The notes below the pieces were generated by a model. That model had not been told where the DNA came from, did not search any database, and saw only the letters and a list, made by a program, of their open reading frames with translations. Source: Rhodobiaceae bacterium UBA7804 (lineage in GTDB: Bacteria > Pseudomonadota > Alphaproteobacteria > Parvibaculales > Parvibaculaceae). From it: a stretch of DNA of 64,000 nucleotides. Location of the stretch: positions 307,885 to 371,884 of the forward strand of contig DLCG01000017.1 in the NCBI GenBank assembly GCA_002480495.1, written 5' to 3'. The position numbers and the translations under genes were made by a program. Below, in pieces: positions 53,952 through 63,098 of this stretch (position 1 is its first letter; each line of letters opens with the position of its first letter).

Positions 53952-54653
53952 ATGGAAAAGGCGAACGATATCATGCGATATGGCCTCTCAGATGCGCTTT
54001 GCAAGTTTTTCGCGGGCCTCGCGCTTGCCCTTGCATTCGCGACAGCGCCCTCCTCCGCGAGCGCCGCAGACGACGCCCTCACCATCGTCGCGCTCGGTGA
54101 CAGCCTGACCGCGGGCTATATGCTCGGTCCGGATGAAGGCTTCGCCGACCAGCTCGAAAAGGCGCTCGCCGATGCCGGTCACGAGAATGTGAAGGTGGTC
54201 GACGCGGGCGTCTCCGGCGACACCACGTCCGGCGGCCTTGCCCGCCTCGACTGGGCGGTCGGCCCCGAGGCCGATGCCGTCATCCTCGAACTCGGCGCAA
54301 ACGATGCGCTGCGCGCCATCGACCCTGCGGTCACACGGCGCAATCTGGCCGAGATCGTCGAGCGGCTGAAGGCGCGGGGACTGCCCGTTCTTCTTGCCGG
54401 CATGCTGGCGCCGCCCAATCTCGGAGCCGACTATGGCGAGGCATTCAACCCCATCTATCCCGAACTTGCCCGTCACCAAGACCTCGTGTTCTATCCCTTC
54501 TTTCTTGAAGGCGTCGCCGCCAATCCGGAACTCAATCTCGGCGACGGCATCCATCCGACCGCGGAAGGTGTCGCCGTCATCGTGCAGGGCATCCTGCCGA
54601 AAGTGGAAGAACTGATCGCGCGCGCCGAGGAAAGCCGCAGCGCCGTCAACTGA
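53952..54653 (+). CDS. tesA: arylesterase / lysophospholipase TesA-like SGNH hydrolase
   Basis: 233 residues (226 if ATG 53973 is used). Signal peptide with cleavage near APSSASAADD, so periplasmic. Four SGNH blocks: ALGDSLTAGYML (Ser), GVSGDTTSGG (Gly), LELGANDALRAI (Asn) and NLGDGIHPTAEG (Asp/His). Divergent from its ABC partner genes, the same partnership seen for tesA and ybbAP in gammaproteobacteria. It hydrolyses lysolipids or acyl esters. Confidence 0.94.
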   Translation: MEKANDIMRYGLSDALCKFFAGLALALAFATAPSSASAADDALTIVALGDSLTAGYMLGPDEGFADQLEKALADAGHENVKVVDAGVSGDTTSGGLARLDWAVGPEADAVILELGANDALRAIDPAVTRRNLAEIVERLKARGLPVLLAGMLAPPNLGADYGEAFNPIYPELARHQDLVFYPFFLEGVAANPELNLGDGIHPTAEGVAVIVQGILPKVEELIARAEESRSAVN

Positions 54654-54713
54654 CGCGCATTCGCGCCGCCACAATCGACAATCGCAAACAAATCCAAAGC
54701 GGGGGGAGAACTC

Positions 54714-55754
54714 ATGGAATATCGCGAACTGGGCCGCACCGGCGTCAAGGTGAGCTCTATCTGTCTCGGCACCATGACCTGGGGCGAACAGAACACGGAG
54801 GCCGAAGGCCACGAACAGATGGACTACGCCGTCTCGCAGGGCATCAACTTCTTCGACACATCGGAAATGTATGCCGTGCCGCCCAGGCCCGATACTCAGG
54901 GCTCGACCGAGAAGATCATCGGCAACTGGTTCAAGGCGCGCAGGAACCGCGACAAGATCGTGCTGGCGACGAAGGTCGCGGGCCGCAGCCCCATGAACTG
55001 GCTCCGCGACGACGGCTCGGGCACGGAGCAGAGCAAGGCGCAGATCGAGGAGGCCGTGAACAAGAGCCTGAAACGTCTGCAGACGGACTATATCGATCTC
55101 TACCAGCTTCACTGGCCCGACCGTCCGATCAATCTCTTCGGCGGCCTCGGCTACCGGCATATCGAAGGCGATACGCACCCCATCGGCGAAATCCTCGAGA
55201 CGCTGCAGGGCATCGTGAAGTCCGGCAAGGTTCGCTTCATCGGCCTGTCGAACGAAACGCCCTGGGGCGCGATGACCTTCCTTCATCACGCGAAGACGAA
55301 GGGCCTTCCCCGCGTTCAGTCGATCCAGAACGCCTACAACCTCATCAACCGGACCTTCGAGCTTGGCGGTTCCGAGATCGCGCATCGCGACGGCGTGGGT
55401 CTTCTCGCCTATTCACCGCTCGCGCAGGGCTATCTCACCGGCAAGTACCAGAACGGCGCCCTGCCCGAAGGCTCGCGCAAGGCGCTCTTCAACCGCCTGC
55501 AGCGCTATGAAAGCCCGCAGGCCGACAAGGCCATCGAGAGCTACCTCGCCATCGCGAGGAAGCACGGGCTAGATCCCTCGCAAATGGCGAACCAGTTCGT
55601 GACGACGCGGCCCTTCGTGACCTCCAACATCATCGGCGCGACGACGATGGAACAGCTGAAGCTCGCCGTGACCAGCACCGAGGTGAAGTGGACCGAGGAG
55701 CTGGAAAAGGAAATCGAGGCGGCGCATCTCGCGCAGCCCAACCCCGCGCCCTGA
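54714..55754 (+). CDS. NADP-dependent aldo/keto reductase, Tas-like
   Basis: 346-residue TIM barrel. Starts MEYRELGRTGVKVSSICLG. Catalytic tetrad from INFFDTSEMYAVPP (Asp, Tyr), IVLATKVAG (Lys) and LYQLHWPDRP (His). Cofactor segment TTRPFVTSNIIGATTMEQL. The E. coli Tas group is closest; physiological substrate unknown. GGGGGGAG precedes the start. 10 bp before thpR, probably cotranscribed. Confidence 0.93.
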   Translation: MEYRELGRTGVKVSSICLGTMTWGEQNTEAEGHEQMDYAVSQGINFFDTSEMYAVPPRPDTQGSTEKIIGNWFKARRNRDKIVLATKVAGRSPMNWLRDDGSGTEQSKAQIEEAVNKSLKRLQTDYIDLYQLHWPDRPINLFGGLGYRHIEGDTHPIGEILETLQGIVKSGKVRFIGLSNETPWGAMTFLHHAKTKGLPRVQSIQNAYNLINRTFELGGSEIAHRDGVGLLAYSPLAQGYLTGKYQNGALPEGSRKALFNRLQRYESPQADKAIESYLAIARKHGLDPSQMANQFVTTRPFVTSNIIGATTMEQLKLAVTSTEVKWTEELEKEIEAAHLAQPNPAP

Positions 55755-55764
55755 ACTATACAAG

Positions 55765-56310
55765 ATGATCCGTCTTTTCACCGCGCTGGAAGTTCCCGAC
55801 GAAGTGGCCGAACGCCTCATGCGTCTCCAGCGCGGGCTCGACGGCGCGCGCTGGATCGAACGGCCGGACTTCCACATCACGCTCCGCTTCATGGGCGACG
55901 TGCCGGAAGATATCGCCGACGATATCGACGAGGCGCTGTCGGAAATCCCGATGGCGCCCTTCGATGTCGAACTCGAAGGTCTCGGCGAATTCGGCGGCAA
56001 GCGCCCGCATACGCTTTATGCCGGCGTGAAGCTGTCGGAGCCCCTGCGCATCCTGCAGGGGCGGCATGAAAGCGCCATGCGCCGCGTGGGCCTGAAGCCC
56101 GAAACACGCAACTTCACGCCGCATGTCACCATCGCTCGCCTGAACCGCGTCGAAACGGACGCCGCCTACAGCTTCATCCGCGCCAATTCTCCCTTCGCGG
56201 CGCCCTCGTTCACGGTCGAGCAATTCACGCTCTTTTCGGCGAAGGCAAGCACCGGCGGCGGACCCTACGTGCCCGAAAAGCGCTATCCCGATTTCGGCTG
56301 GGAAGAATAG
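55765..56310 (+). CDS. thpR: RNA 2',3'-cyclic phosphodiesterase (LigT/ThpR)
   Basis: 181 residues, 2H phosphoesterase with both HxT/S motifs: FHITLRFMGDV and TPHVTIARLNRV. It begins MIRLFTALEVPDEVAERLMR. It opens 2',3'-cyclic ends and can ligate tRNA halves in vitro; cellular role uncertain. It follows the reductase closely. Confidence 0.94.
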   Translation: MIRLFTALEVPDEVAERLMRLQRGLDGARWIERPDFHITLRFMGDVPEDIADDIDEALSEIPMAPFDVELEGLGEFGGKRPHTLYAGVKLSEPLRILQGRHESAMRRVGLKPETRNFTPHVTIARLNRVETDAAYSFIRANSPFAAPSFTVEQFTLFSAKASTGGGPYVPEKRYPDFGWEE

Positions 56311-56366
56311 CGGAACTCGCAAGACCAACCTCCCGCCCTTTGGGGGCGGGTGGGAAAGCGAACTTT

Positions 56367-56771
56367 TCACTCGCGCGCCGCTTCCTCGATGGCGTGCATG
56401 TCCTCGTCCGAAAGACCCATGTGATGTCCGATCTCATGCACCAGCACATGGGTGATGAGGTGGCCGAGCGCTTCGTCGAACTCCGCCCAGTAGTCGAGCA
56501 TCGGGCGGCGATAGAGAAACACCATGTCGGGCATATGCACCGGCTCCATGACCGAGCGCTCGACATGTGAGATACCTTGATAAAGCCCGAGCAGGTCGAA
56601 CGGGCTTTCGAGTTCCATTTCGGCGGCAATCTCCTCGTCCGGAAAATCCTCGATCCGGATCACGAGACCCTCGCAGCGGGCGCGGAAGCTCTCGGGCAGT
56701 CTGGCGAAGGCTTCGTCCGCCATGCGTTCGAAATCGGCAAGTGACGGCGCCCTCAGATTGTTCCAGTCCAT
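56367..56771 (-). CDS. minimal MMP-like zinc metallopeptidase family protein
   Basis: 134 residues from ATG 56771. C-terminal HVLVHEIGHHMGLSDEDMHA carries the extended zinc site HExxHxxGxxD. FDLLGLYQGISHVERSVMEP before it is typical of this small family (formerly DUF1025). No signal peptide, so probably cytoplasmic. Activity has not been shown for most members. The open frame to 56840 lacks support. Confidence 0.9.
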   Translation of the reverse strand: MDWNNLRAPSLADFERMADEAFARLPESFRARCEGLVIRIEDFPDEEIAAEMELESPFDLLGLYQGISHVERSVMEPVHMPDMVFLYRRPMLDYWAEFDEALGHLITHVLVHEIGHHMGLSDEDMHAIEEAARE

Positions 56772-56854
56772 CTTTCTCACAATTCCTCTCTTGCGCGGAG
56801 AGCTTAAGAGCGCGAGGCTCTGCCCGCAAACCCTGGCCATCGTGGAGGCGCGGA

Positions 56855-57169
56855 ATGAGCGGCAAGCTGACGGGAAAAGAACGGGAAAAGGCCCTCGAAA
56901 AGCTGAAAGGCTGGTCGAAGGTAAAGGGCCGCGACGCCATAGAGAAGAGCTACCGGTTCAAGGATTTCAACGAGGCTTTCGGTTTCATGAGCCGCGTGGC
57001 GCTCGCCGCCGAAAAGGCCGACCACCATCCCGAATGGGCGAATGTCTATAATCGCGTTGACGTCGTTCTCACGACGCATGATGCGGGCGGCCTGAGCGAG
57101 AAGGATGTGAAACTCGCCACACAGATGGACAAATGGGCCGGAAAGGCCGGCAAGGCATCGAAGAAATAG
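56855..57169 (+). CDS. phhB: pterin-4a-carbinolamine dehydratase
   Basis: 104 residues. SYRFKDFNEAFGFMSRVALA followed by AEKADHHPEWANVYNRVDVV, the double-His PCD active site, and THDAGGLSEKDVKLA. It recycles the pterin cofactor of phenylalanine hydroxylase or, as DCoH, may act elsewhere; no phhA is in the window. GGAGG lies 6 nt before the ATG. 16 bp before ndh. Confidence 0.95.
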   Translation: MSGKLTGKEREKALEKLKGWSKVKGRDAIEKSYRFKDFNEAFGFMSRVALAAEKADHHPEWANVYNRVDVVLTTHDAGGLSEKDVKLATQMDKWAGKAGKASKK

Positions 57170-57185
57170 GGCGGGACGAGCGAAT

Positions 57186-58454
57186 ATGGCCGGAAACGCA
57201 CCCCCGCCCCAGATCGTCATTCTCGGGGCGGGCTTCGCCGGCCTCACCGCGGCGAAGGCCCTGAAGCGTGCGCCTGTCGAGATCACGCTGATCGACCGCC
57301 AGAACTATCATCTCTTCCAGCCGCTTCTTTATCAGGTCGCGACGGCGACGCTCTCCCCCGCCGACATCGCGGTCCCTGTGCGCTCCACGCTTCGCGACCA
57401 GGAGAATGCGCGTGTCCTTCTCGGCAGCGTCGAGAGCATCGATCGCGACGCACGCATGGTTCATCTCGCCGATGGGCGCGAAGTCCCCTTCGACTATCTC
57501 GTCGTCGCGACGGGCGCGACCCATGCCTATTTCGGTCACGACGAATGGGAGCCCTATGCGCCTGGCCTGAAGAAGATCGACGACGCGACGGAGATCAGGC
57601 GGCGCGTCCTTCTCGCTTTCGAGAAGGCCGAGACGGAAGACGATCCGGAAAAGCGCCGCGCGCTTCTCACCTTCGTCATCGTCGGCGGCGGACCGACCGG
57701 CGTTGAAATGGCGGGCGCCATCATCGAGCTCGCGCGCAAGACGCTGGTGAGCGACTTCCACCATATCGATCCCTCATCCGCGCGTGTCATCCTCGCAGAG
57801 GCGGGCCCGCGCATCCTTCCCGCCTTCGCGGAAGAGCTTTCGGCCTTCGCCACGGACTCGCTCCGCCGCAAGGGCGTCGAGGTTCTCTGCGGCAATGCGG
57901 TGACGGATGTGGGGCCGAAAGGGGTAACCCTCGGCGGCGAGGATATCGGCGCGCGCACGGTCGTCTGGGCCGCGGGCGTGAAGGCCTCTCCCGCCGCGCG
58001 GTGGCTCGGCGTCGAGGGCGACCGCGCGGGCCGCGTCGAAGTGACGGAAAGCCTCACCCTTCCGGGCGAGCCCCGCATCTTCGTCGTCGGCGACACCGCC
58101 GCCGCGCAATGGCGCGACGGGGTGACCGTGCCGGGCATCGCGCCAGCCGCGAAGCAGATGGGCGCCTATGCCGCGCGCGCCATTCTCGCGGATTTGAAAT
58201 CACGCATCATCGCGCCCTTCCATTATCGCCATCAGGGCAATCTTGCGACTGTCGGCCGCCAGAGCGCCATTGTCGATTTCGGCCGGGTACGGATGAAGGG
58301 TTTCTTCGCCTGGCTCGTCTGGGGCGCGGCGCATATCTATTTCCTGATCGGCTTCCGCAACCGGCTCATCGTCATGCTGCACTGGATCTGGGCTTATGTG
58401 ACGCTCCGACAGGGCGTCCGCCTCATCACCGGCTCGACCGAGCTGCCAAAATAG
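57186..58454 (+). CDS. ndh: type II NADH dehydrogenase (NDH-2)
   Basis: Single-subunit flavoprotein passing electrons from NADH to quinone without pumping. 422 residues. FAD fold QIVILGAGFAGLTAAKAL, quinone/FAD segment YHLFQPLLYQVATATLSP, NADH fold FVIVGGGPTGVEMAGAI, and GEPRIFVVGDTAA. The C-terminus (WIWAYVTLRQGVRLIT) is the amphipathic membrane-binding part. Ends in a hairpin terminator. Likely shares a transcript with phhB. Confidence 0.95.
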   Translation: MAGNAPPPQIVILGAGFAGLTAAKALKRAPVEITLIDRQNYHLFQPLLYQVATATLSPADIAVPVRSTLRDQENARVLLGSVESIDRDARMVHLADGREVPFDYLVVATGATHAYFGHDEWEPYAPGLKKIDDATEIRRRVLLAFEKAETEDDPEKRRALLTFVIVGGGPTGVEMAGAIIELARKTLVSDFHHIDPSSARVILAEAGPRILPAFAEELSAFATDSLRRKGVEVLCGNAVTDVGPKGVTLGGEDIGARTVVWAAGVKASPAARWLGVEGDRAGRVEVTESLTLPGEPRIFVVGDTAAAQWRDGVTVPGIAPAAKQMGAYAARAILADLKSRIIAPFHYRHQGNLATVGRQSAIVDFGRVRMKGFFAWLVWGAAHIYFLIGFRNRLIVMLHWIWAYVTLRQGVRLITGSTELPK

Positions 58455-58490
58455 AAAAAGCCCCGGCGTTTCCACCGGGGCTTTCATTTT
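58455..58490. terminator. terminator after ndh
   Basis: 10-bp stem AAAGCCCCGG/CCGGGGCTTT with an 8-nt loop, then CATTTT. Works for ndh and possibly the convergent SDR gene. Confidence 0.85.
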
Positions 58491-58504
58491 CGCATGCGCT
58501 TGAA

Positions 58505-58557
58505 GCTTAGCGCGGCGCCATGCGGCCCAAGCTGCGCTTTAGCGCGGCGCCATACGG
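58505..58557. repeat. short duplication of the 3' end of the SDR gene
   Basis: GCTTAGCGCGGCGCCATGCGG (58505-58525, 21 bp with one base inserted in its copy) recurs at 58536-58557, where it holds the true stop and last codons of the SDR gene. Confidence 0.7.
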
Positions 58558-59321
58558 ATAGCGCCGTCGAGGCGGACCGTTTCGCCGTTGAAGTAGCCGT
58601 TCTTGATCATCTCGGTCGCGAGCGAGGCATACTCGTCCGGGTTGCCGAGACGGGACGGGAACGGCACCTGCGCGCCGAGCGCCTGACGAACCTTCTCCGG
58701 CGCACCCGCAAGCAGCGGCGTGTCGAAAATGCCCGGCAGGATCGTGTTGACGCGGATGCCTTCGCGGCTGAGGTCGCGCGCGATGGGGAGCGTCATGCCG
58801 ACGACGCCCGCCTTCGAGGCCGAATAGGCCGCCTGGCCGATCTGGCCGTCCTGCGCGGCGACGGAACCCGTGTTCACGATCGCGCCGCGATCGCCATCCT
58901 CGAGCGGGTCGAGGGTGAGCATGCCCGCCGCCGACTTCGCGATGCAGCGGAAGGTGCCGACCAGGTTGATCTGGATGATGAGGTTGAACTTGTCGAGCGG
59001 GAAATATTCCGGCTTGCCCGTCTCCTTGTTGCGGCTCGCGGTCTTGATCGCGTTGCCGGTGCCGGCGCAGTTCACGAGGATGCGCTCCTGGCCGATCGCG
59101 GCGCGGACCTTTTCGAAGCCCGCATCGACGCTCGCCTCATCCGTCACGTTCACTTTCGCGAACACGCCGCCGAGTTCCTTCGCCAGCGCCTCGCCCTTCT
59201 CTTCCTGAAGGTCGAAGATGCCGATCTTGACGCCTTCCTTGGCGAGGCGGCGGGCGGTGGCCGCGCCGAGGCCGGATGCGCCGCCAGTGATGATGGCGCT
59301 GATGCTGCTGTCGAGTTTCAT
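58539..59321 (-). CDS. short-chain dehydrogenase, type-2 3-hydroxyacyl-CoA dehydrogenase-like
   Basis: 260 residues. NAD fold AIITGGASGLGAATARRLA, NNAG-like ILVNCAGTGNA, catalytic Ser/Tyr/Lys in VNTGSVAAQDGQ and QAAYSASKAG. The insert around residues 95-110 (ASRNKETGKPEYFPLDKF) and the C-terminus PSRLGNPDEYASLATEMI match the HSD17B10/3-hydroxy-2-methylbutyryl-CoA dehydrogenase group, used in isoleucine and fatty-acid breakdown. Its end is partly duplicated downstream. Confidence 0.9.
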   Translation of the reverse strand: MKLDSSISAIITGGASGLGAATARRLAKEGVKIGIFDLQEEKGEALAKELGGVFAKVNVTDEASVDAGFEKVRAAIGQERILVNCAGTGNAIKTASRNKETGKPEYFPLDKFNLIIQINLVGTFRCIAKSAAGMLTLDPLEDGDRGAIVNTGSVAAQDGQIGQAAYSASKAGVVGMTLPIARDLSREGIRVNTILPGIFDTPLLAGAPEKVRQALGAQVPFPSRLGNPDEYASLATEMIKNGYFNGETVRLDGAIRMAPR

Positions 59322-59592
59322 GGGTTCATTCCTTCTCTGCGCGGACCTTGATGGGCCGGTCCTGCGTTTCCCTGTATGCGGGGTGCCTTCACCGGCCGCC
59401 CGATTGGCGCCGATTTAACAAATTCGGCGCCCAAAGAGCGAGCCAAAAATCGCGGAAACACGGCCAATTCGCGTGAGTTGACGATTTACGCAACGTCGCC
59501 CTCGCCTTGCATGGCGAGTAGCTTCGCCCCATCTTGGAGACGCCCCTTCCCGGGACGCATCCGGCGGGGCATTGGCCAGCAGGGAGTGAGGC

Positions 59593-60012
59593 ATGACCTC
59601 TTCTCACGGAGAGATGGACGCCGAAAGCGTCGAAAAGGAGCTGAGCGACCCGAAAAACCAGCTTCCCGCCGTCATGGCGCGGAACGAGGAGACGGTGCGC
59701 GAAGGCTTCTGGAAGAAGATGGCCCGCGTGGCGGGCAAGGTGCCCTTTGCGGAGGAAGCGGCGGCGGCCTGGTTCTGCGCGCGCGATCCGGAAACGCCGA
59801 CACGCGTGCGCGCGACGCTTCTCGCCGCGCTCGCCTATTTCGTCATGCCGGTCGATTTCATTCCGGACATCGTCGCCGCCTTCGGCTTTACCGACGACGC
59901 GACGGTCCTCATGGCCGCGCTCGGCCTCGTCTCGAGCTACATGAAGCCGCGTCACCGCAAGGCGGCGCGGGAGGCGCTGGGCCTCCCGCCCCCGAAAAAG
60001 GACGAAGACTGA
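59593..60012 (+). CDS. YkvA/DUF1232 family membrane protein
   Basis: 139 residues. The DUF1232 core TLLAALAYFVMPVDFIPD and FTDDATVLMAALGLVSSY is a membrane hairpin. The N-terminus (residues 1-55) is charged. Function unknown in the family. GGAGTGAGGC precedes the start. A 271-bp divergent region separates it from the SDR gene; it is convergent with the serine hydrolase. Confidence 0.88.
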   Translation: MTSSHGEMDAESVEKELSDPKNQLPAVMARNEETVREGFWKKMARVAGKVPFAEEAAAAWFCARDPETPTRVRATLLAALAYFVMPVDFIPDIVAAFGFTDDATVLMAALGLVSSYMKPRHRKAAREALGLPPPKKDED

Positions 60013-60013
60013 G

Positions 60014-61237
60014 TTACACCGTCCAGACACCACTCGCATTGGAGCGATAGCCGAGCGAGCGGTAGGCCGCATCGACCAGCGCCTGGCCGCGGTCGTTGAG
60101 AAGAATGCCGAAGCCCATCCGGTTCATGTTGTAGCCGAAGCTCATCCGGGCTTCCGGATCGGCGAAGCCGAGCGAGCCGCCCATGCCGACATGGCCGAAG
60201 GCCGCGTCTCCCATGATGCAGGAGGAGTTCGGCTCGTTCGCAAGTTTCCGGTTGTCCATCGACTTCATGTAGCCGAGCGCGAAACGCGTCGGGATGAGAA
60301 GCGTCGCGTCCTCATGCGTCGCCATCGCCACGCGTCCCATGCGCGAGAGCGTGTCCTTGCCGACGAGCTTGCCGCCGCCATTGGCAAGCGGCGCATACAT
60401 GCCAGCAAGTCCGCGGCCATTGGTGATGCCGTTCGCCGAGCCGATTTCGGCGGCATGGGCCTCGCGCGAGTTGAAATCCGTGTTGCCGCTGTTGAGCAGG
60501 AAGAGATGCGCCGGGCTCGACGGGTCCGTCATCAGCGCCTGCGTGAATTTCGAGTTGGCGGCGGCAGGGTCGGGCTCGGAGAAGATCATCGGCGCGATGC
60601 GCGGCTCCGTTTCCTCGGGCGTCCCGATGGTGAAGTCGAGGCCGAGCGGCTTTGCGACTTCATCGGCAAAGAACCTGCCCATGCGCTTGCCCGCCGCGCG
60701 ATGCACGAGCTCGCCCACCGTCCAGGCAAGCGTCACGCCGTGATAGCCGTTGCGCGTACCGGGCTTCCAGAAGGGCTCTTCCTCTTCCAGAAGCTTCACC
60801 ATGTAGTCATAGTCGTAATAGGCGCCGTCCTTGAGCTTGGTGCGCACATGCGGCTGTCCGGCCGAATGGTCGAGCATCATCGAGACGAGCGTCTCCTCCT
60901 TGCCGTTCTTCGCATATTCCGGCCAATAGTCGGCGACCTTCGCATCGAGGTCGAGCTTGCCGCGGTCGGCAAGCATATGCGCGCAAAGCGAGGTCGCGCC
61001 CTTGGTGCAGGAGAAGACGATGGAAACGGTGTCCTTCTCCCAGGGATCGCCCTCGCGCGCTTTTCGGCCGCCCCAGATATCGACCACCGTCTTGCCCTCG
61101 AGCGTGATCGCGACATTCGCGCCGACTTCGTCGCGCGTCTCGAAGTTCTCGACGAACGTATCGACGACTTCCTTGAACTTCGGATCGTAGCTGCCCTGCA
61201 GCGTGCCGGCTTTCGTCTCCCTGGAAAAATTCTCCAC
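60014..61237 (-). CDS. serine hydrolase, beta-lactamase class C / EstB-like
   Basis: 407 residues from GTG 61237, with AGGGAG upstream; the frame runs on to 61354 but into the next gene. SxxK motif in IVFSCTKGATSLCAHMLADR with catalytic Ser and Lys; tyrosine motif region NGYHGVTLAWTVGELVHRAA; C-terminal AAFGHVGMGGSLGFADPEA with the HxG-type triad. It contains GRKAREGDPWEKDT, usual in family VIII carboxylesterases. No signal peptide, so it is probably a cytoplasmic esterase rather than a beta-lactamase. Confidence 0.9.
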   Translation of the reverse strand: MENFSRETKAGTLQGSYDPKFKEVVDTFVENFETRDEVGANVAITLEGKTVVDIWGGRKAREGDPWEKDTVSIVFSCTKGATSLCAHMLADRGKLDLDAKVADYWPEYAKNGKEETLVSMMLDHSAGQPHVRTKLKDGAYYDYDYMVKLLEEEEPFWKPGTRNGYHGVTLAWTVGELVHRAAGKRMGRFFADEVAKPLGLDFTIGTPEETEPRIAPMIFSEPDPAAANSKFTQALMTDPSSPAHLFLLNSGNTDFNSREAHAAEIGSANGITNGRGLAGMYAPLANGGGKLVGKDTLSRMGRVAMATHEDATLLIPTRFALGYMKSMDNRKLANEPNSSCIMGDAAFGHVGMGGSLGFADPEARMSFGYNMNRMGFGILLNDRGQALVDAAYRSLGYRSNASGVWTV

Positions 61238-61319
61238 CGTCTCAGCTCCCTGTCTGTTTTCCCTGTCTGTTTTTTGTGCAAAAGCCCCGGTCTTGTTCGC
61301 GGACCTTGCCTTGAATTTC

Positions 61320-62042
61320 CTATCGGCTTGGGCGCAGCGCGCCATAGCCCGCATCGATGAGCCTTTGCCGTATGATCGGTCCGATGGTCTCGTACCCCTT
61401 GCCGTTCAACGTCAGGCCGTCCCAGCGATAGAGGTCGTCGCGTATGTTGCCCTTGTCGTCGAGCATCGCGGAGGAGACGTCGATGAAATACATCTCCTTC
61501 TCGCCGCGCACATAATCCGCGATCAGCGCATTGGCGCGCTGCTGGCCGTACCAGCGTTCTTCCCGCGCGGGCGCCGGGCGAAGCGAAACGAAATAGATCG
61601 GCGCATCCTCTCCTTCGGCGCGCAGGGAAAGAGCGAGGGTCCGGAAGTCGTCCAGAAGATCCTCGGGTCTCCTGCCGCGCACATCGGAAAGATCCGCCTC
61701 GCCCGCCATGACGACCACCGCACGGGGATCGTAGGGAAGCACGATCCGGGCACGATAATGGTCGATGTGGGAAATCTGCGCGCCGCCGAAACCGCGCTGG
61801 ATGACGGTGACCGGCGCCATGTCCTCCGCGAACCTCGGCCAGAGCCGGAGGTCGCGCCCGCCGACGAAGAGCACGGCGTTCTCTGGCGGCGGGTTGGAGA
61901 CATCGCGGCGCTCGAAGGCCGCGATCTCCCCTTCCCAGTATTTCGCATCGCCCGAGGCGAGGAGCACATAGATGAGGAAGGCGAACAGCGCGGCAACGGC
62001 GACGCCGAACGCGATGCCGAGCACCACGAATGTCCGCTTCAT
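61320..62042 (-). CDS. SGNH/GDSL-fold protein with catalytic residues replaced
   Basis: 240 residues. N-terminal membrane segment (about 5-30), then a GDSL-like fold. The order of blocks is kept, but the nucleophile Ser position is D64 (VGGRDLRLW instead of GSSSIRLW). The block III Asn is A116 (AGEADLSD) and the block V His is T211 (WDGLTLNGKG). Only the block II Gly (RGFGGAQI) and D208 remain. It therefore looks like a membrane-anchored pseudo-hydrolase. It lies 82 bp upstream of the serine hydrolase on the same strand and may be cotranscribed with it. Confidence 0.85.
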   Translation of the reverse strand: MKRTFVVLGIAFGVAVAALFAFLIYVLLASGDAKYWEGEIAAFERRDVSNPPPENAVLFVGGRDLRLWPRFAEDMAPVTVIQRGFGGAQISHIDHYRARIVLPYDPRAVVVMAGEADLSDVRGRRPEDLLDDFRTLALSLRAEGEDAPIYFVSLRPAPAREERWYGQQRANALIADYVRGEKEMYFIDVSSAMLDDKGNIRDDLYRWDGLTLNGKGYETIGPIIRQRLIDAGYGALRPSR

Positions 62043-62093
62043 ACCGCGCTACCCCTCATGCGCCTTTATCCCCGCCCCGGTCGCTTCATGACG

Positions 62094-63098
62094 TTATCGT
62101 GACGGTACGATGACGATCTTGCCCTTCACCTTGCGCGCGGCCATGTCCTTCAGCGCCTGCGCCGCCTCCTCGAACTTGTAGGTCTTGGAGACGTGGGGCT
62201 TGAGCTTGCCTTCCTTGAACCACGTCATCAGCTCCTTCAGGTTCTCCTGATGGCGCTTCGGCTCGCGTCCCGTGAACGCCCCCCAGAACACGCCGACGAT
62301 CTGGCAACCCTTGAGAAGCGCGAGATTCAGCGGAATTTTCGGGATGGGACCGGCGGCAAAACCGACCACGAGGAAACGTCCTTCCCAGTTCGTCGCGCGC
62401 AGCGCCGCTTCCGAGTAATCCCCGCCGACCGGGTCATAGACCACGTCGGCGCCCTGTCCGCCCGTCAGTTCCTTGATCTTGTCGGTGAGCGCCTTCTGCG
62501 CATCCCTGTCGAGCGAACCCGTGGGATAAAGAATCGTCTCGTCCGCGCCATGCTCCTTGCAGACGGCGAGCTTGTCCTCGGATGACGCAGCGGCGATCAC
62601 GCGCGCGCCCATCGCCTTGCCGAGTTCAACCGCGGCAAGACCGACGCCACCCGCCGCACCCAGCACCAGCAGAGTCTCCCCCGGCTTCAGTTCCGCACGA
62701 TCCTTCAGCGCATGATGCGACGTGCCATAGGTCATGAGGAAGGCCGACGCCGTCACGAAATCCATCTCGTCGGGGATCGGCGTCACACGCGCCTCATCGA
62801 GCGCGATCTCTTCCGCATAGCCGCCCCAGCCACAGGATCCGATGACGCGGTCGCCGACCTTCACCTTTGAAACGCCTTCGCCGACCTTCCTGACCACGCC
62901 GGCCACCTCGCCTCCCGGAGAGAAGGGAAGCGGCGGCTTGAACTGGTACTTGTTCTCGATGATCAGCACGTCCGGGAAGTTGACCGCGGCGGCATGAACC
63001 TCGAGCAGGACTTCGCCCTTTTTCGGTTCCGGGCTCGGCACCTCCTCGATCACGAGGCTGTCCGGCGGCCCGTATTCCTTGCAAAGTACGGCTTTCAT
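62094..63098 (-). CDS. NADPH:quinone reductase-like zinc-independent MDR protein
   Basis: 334 residues from ATG 63098, preceded by GGAGGGAG. Medium-chain dehydrogenase fold beginning MKAVLCKEYGPPDSLVIEE. AAAVNFPDVLIIENKY and PFSPGGEVAGVVRKVGEGV are followed by NADPH motif VLGAAGGVGLAAVELGKAMG. No structural or catalytic zinc Cys cluster is seen, as in quinone oxidoreductases and enoyl reductases of this group. The open frame to 63377 has no start support. Substrate unknown. Confidence 0.9.
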   Translation of the reverse strand: MKAVLCKEYGPPDSLVIEEVPSPEPKKGEVLLEVHAAAVNFPDVLIIENKYQFKPPLPFSPGGEVAGVVRKVGEGVSKVKVGDRVIGSCGWGGYAEEIALDEARVTPIPDEMDFVTASAFLMTYGTSHHALKDRAELKPGETLLVLGAAGGVGLAAVELGKAMGARVIAAASSEDKLAVCKEHGADETILYPTGSLDRDAQKALTDKIKELTGGQGADVVYDPVGGDYSEAALRATNWEGRFLVVGFAAGPIPKIPLNLALLKGCQIVGVFWGAFTGREPKRHQENLKELMTWFKEGKLKPHVSKTYKFEEAAQALKDMAARKVKGKIVIVPSR

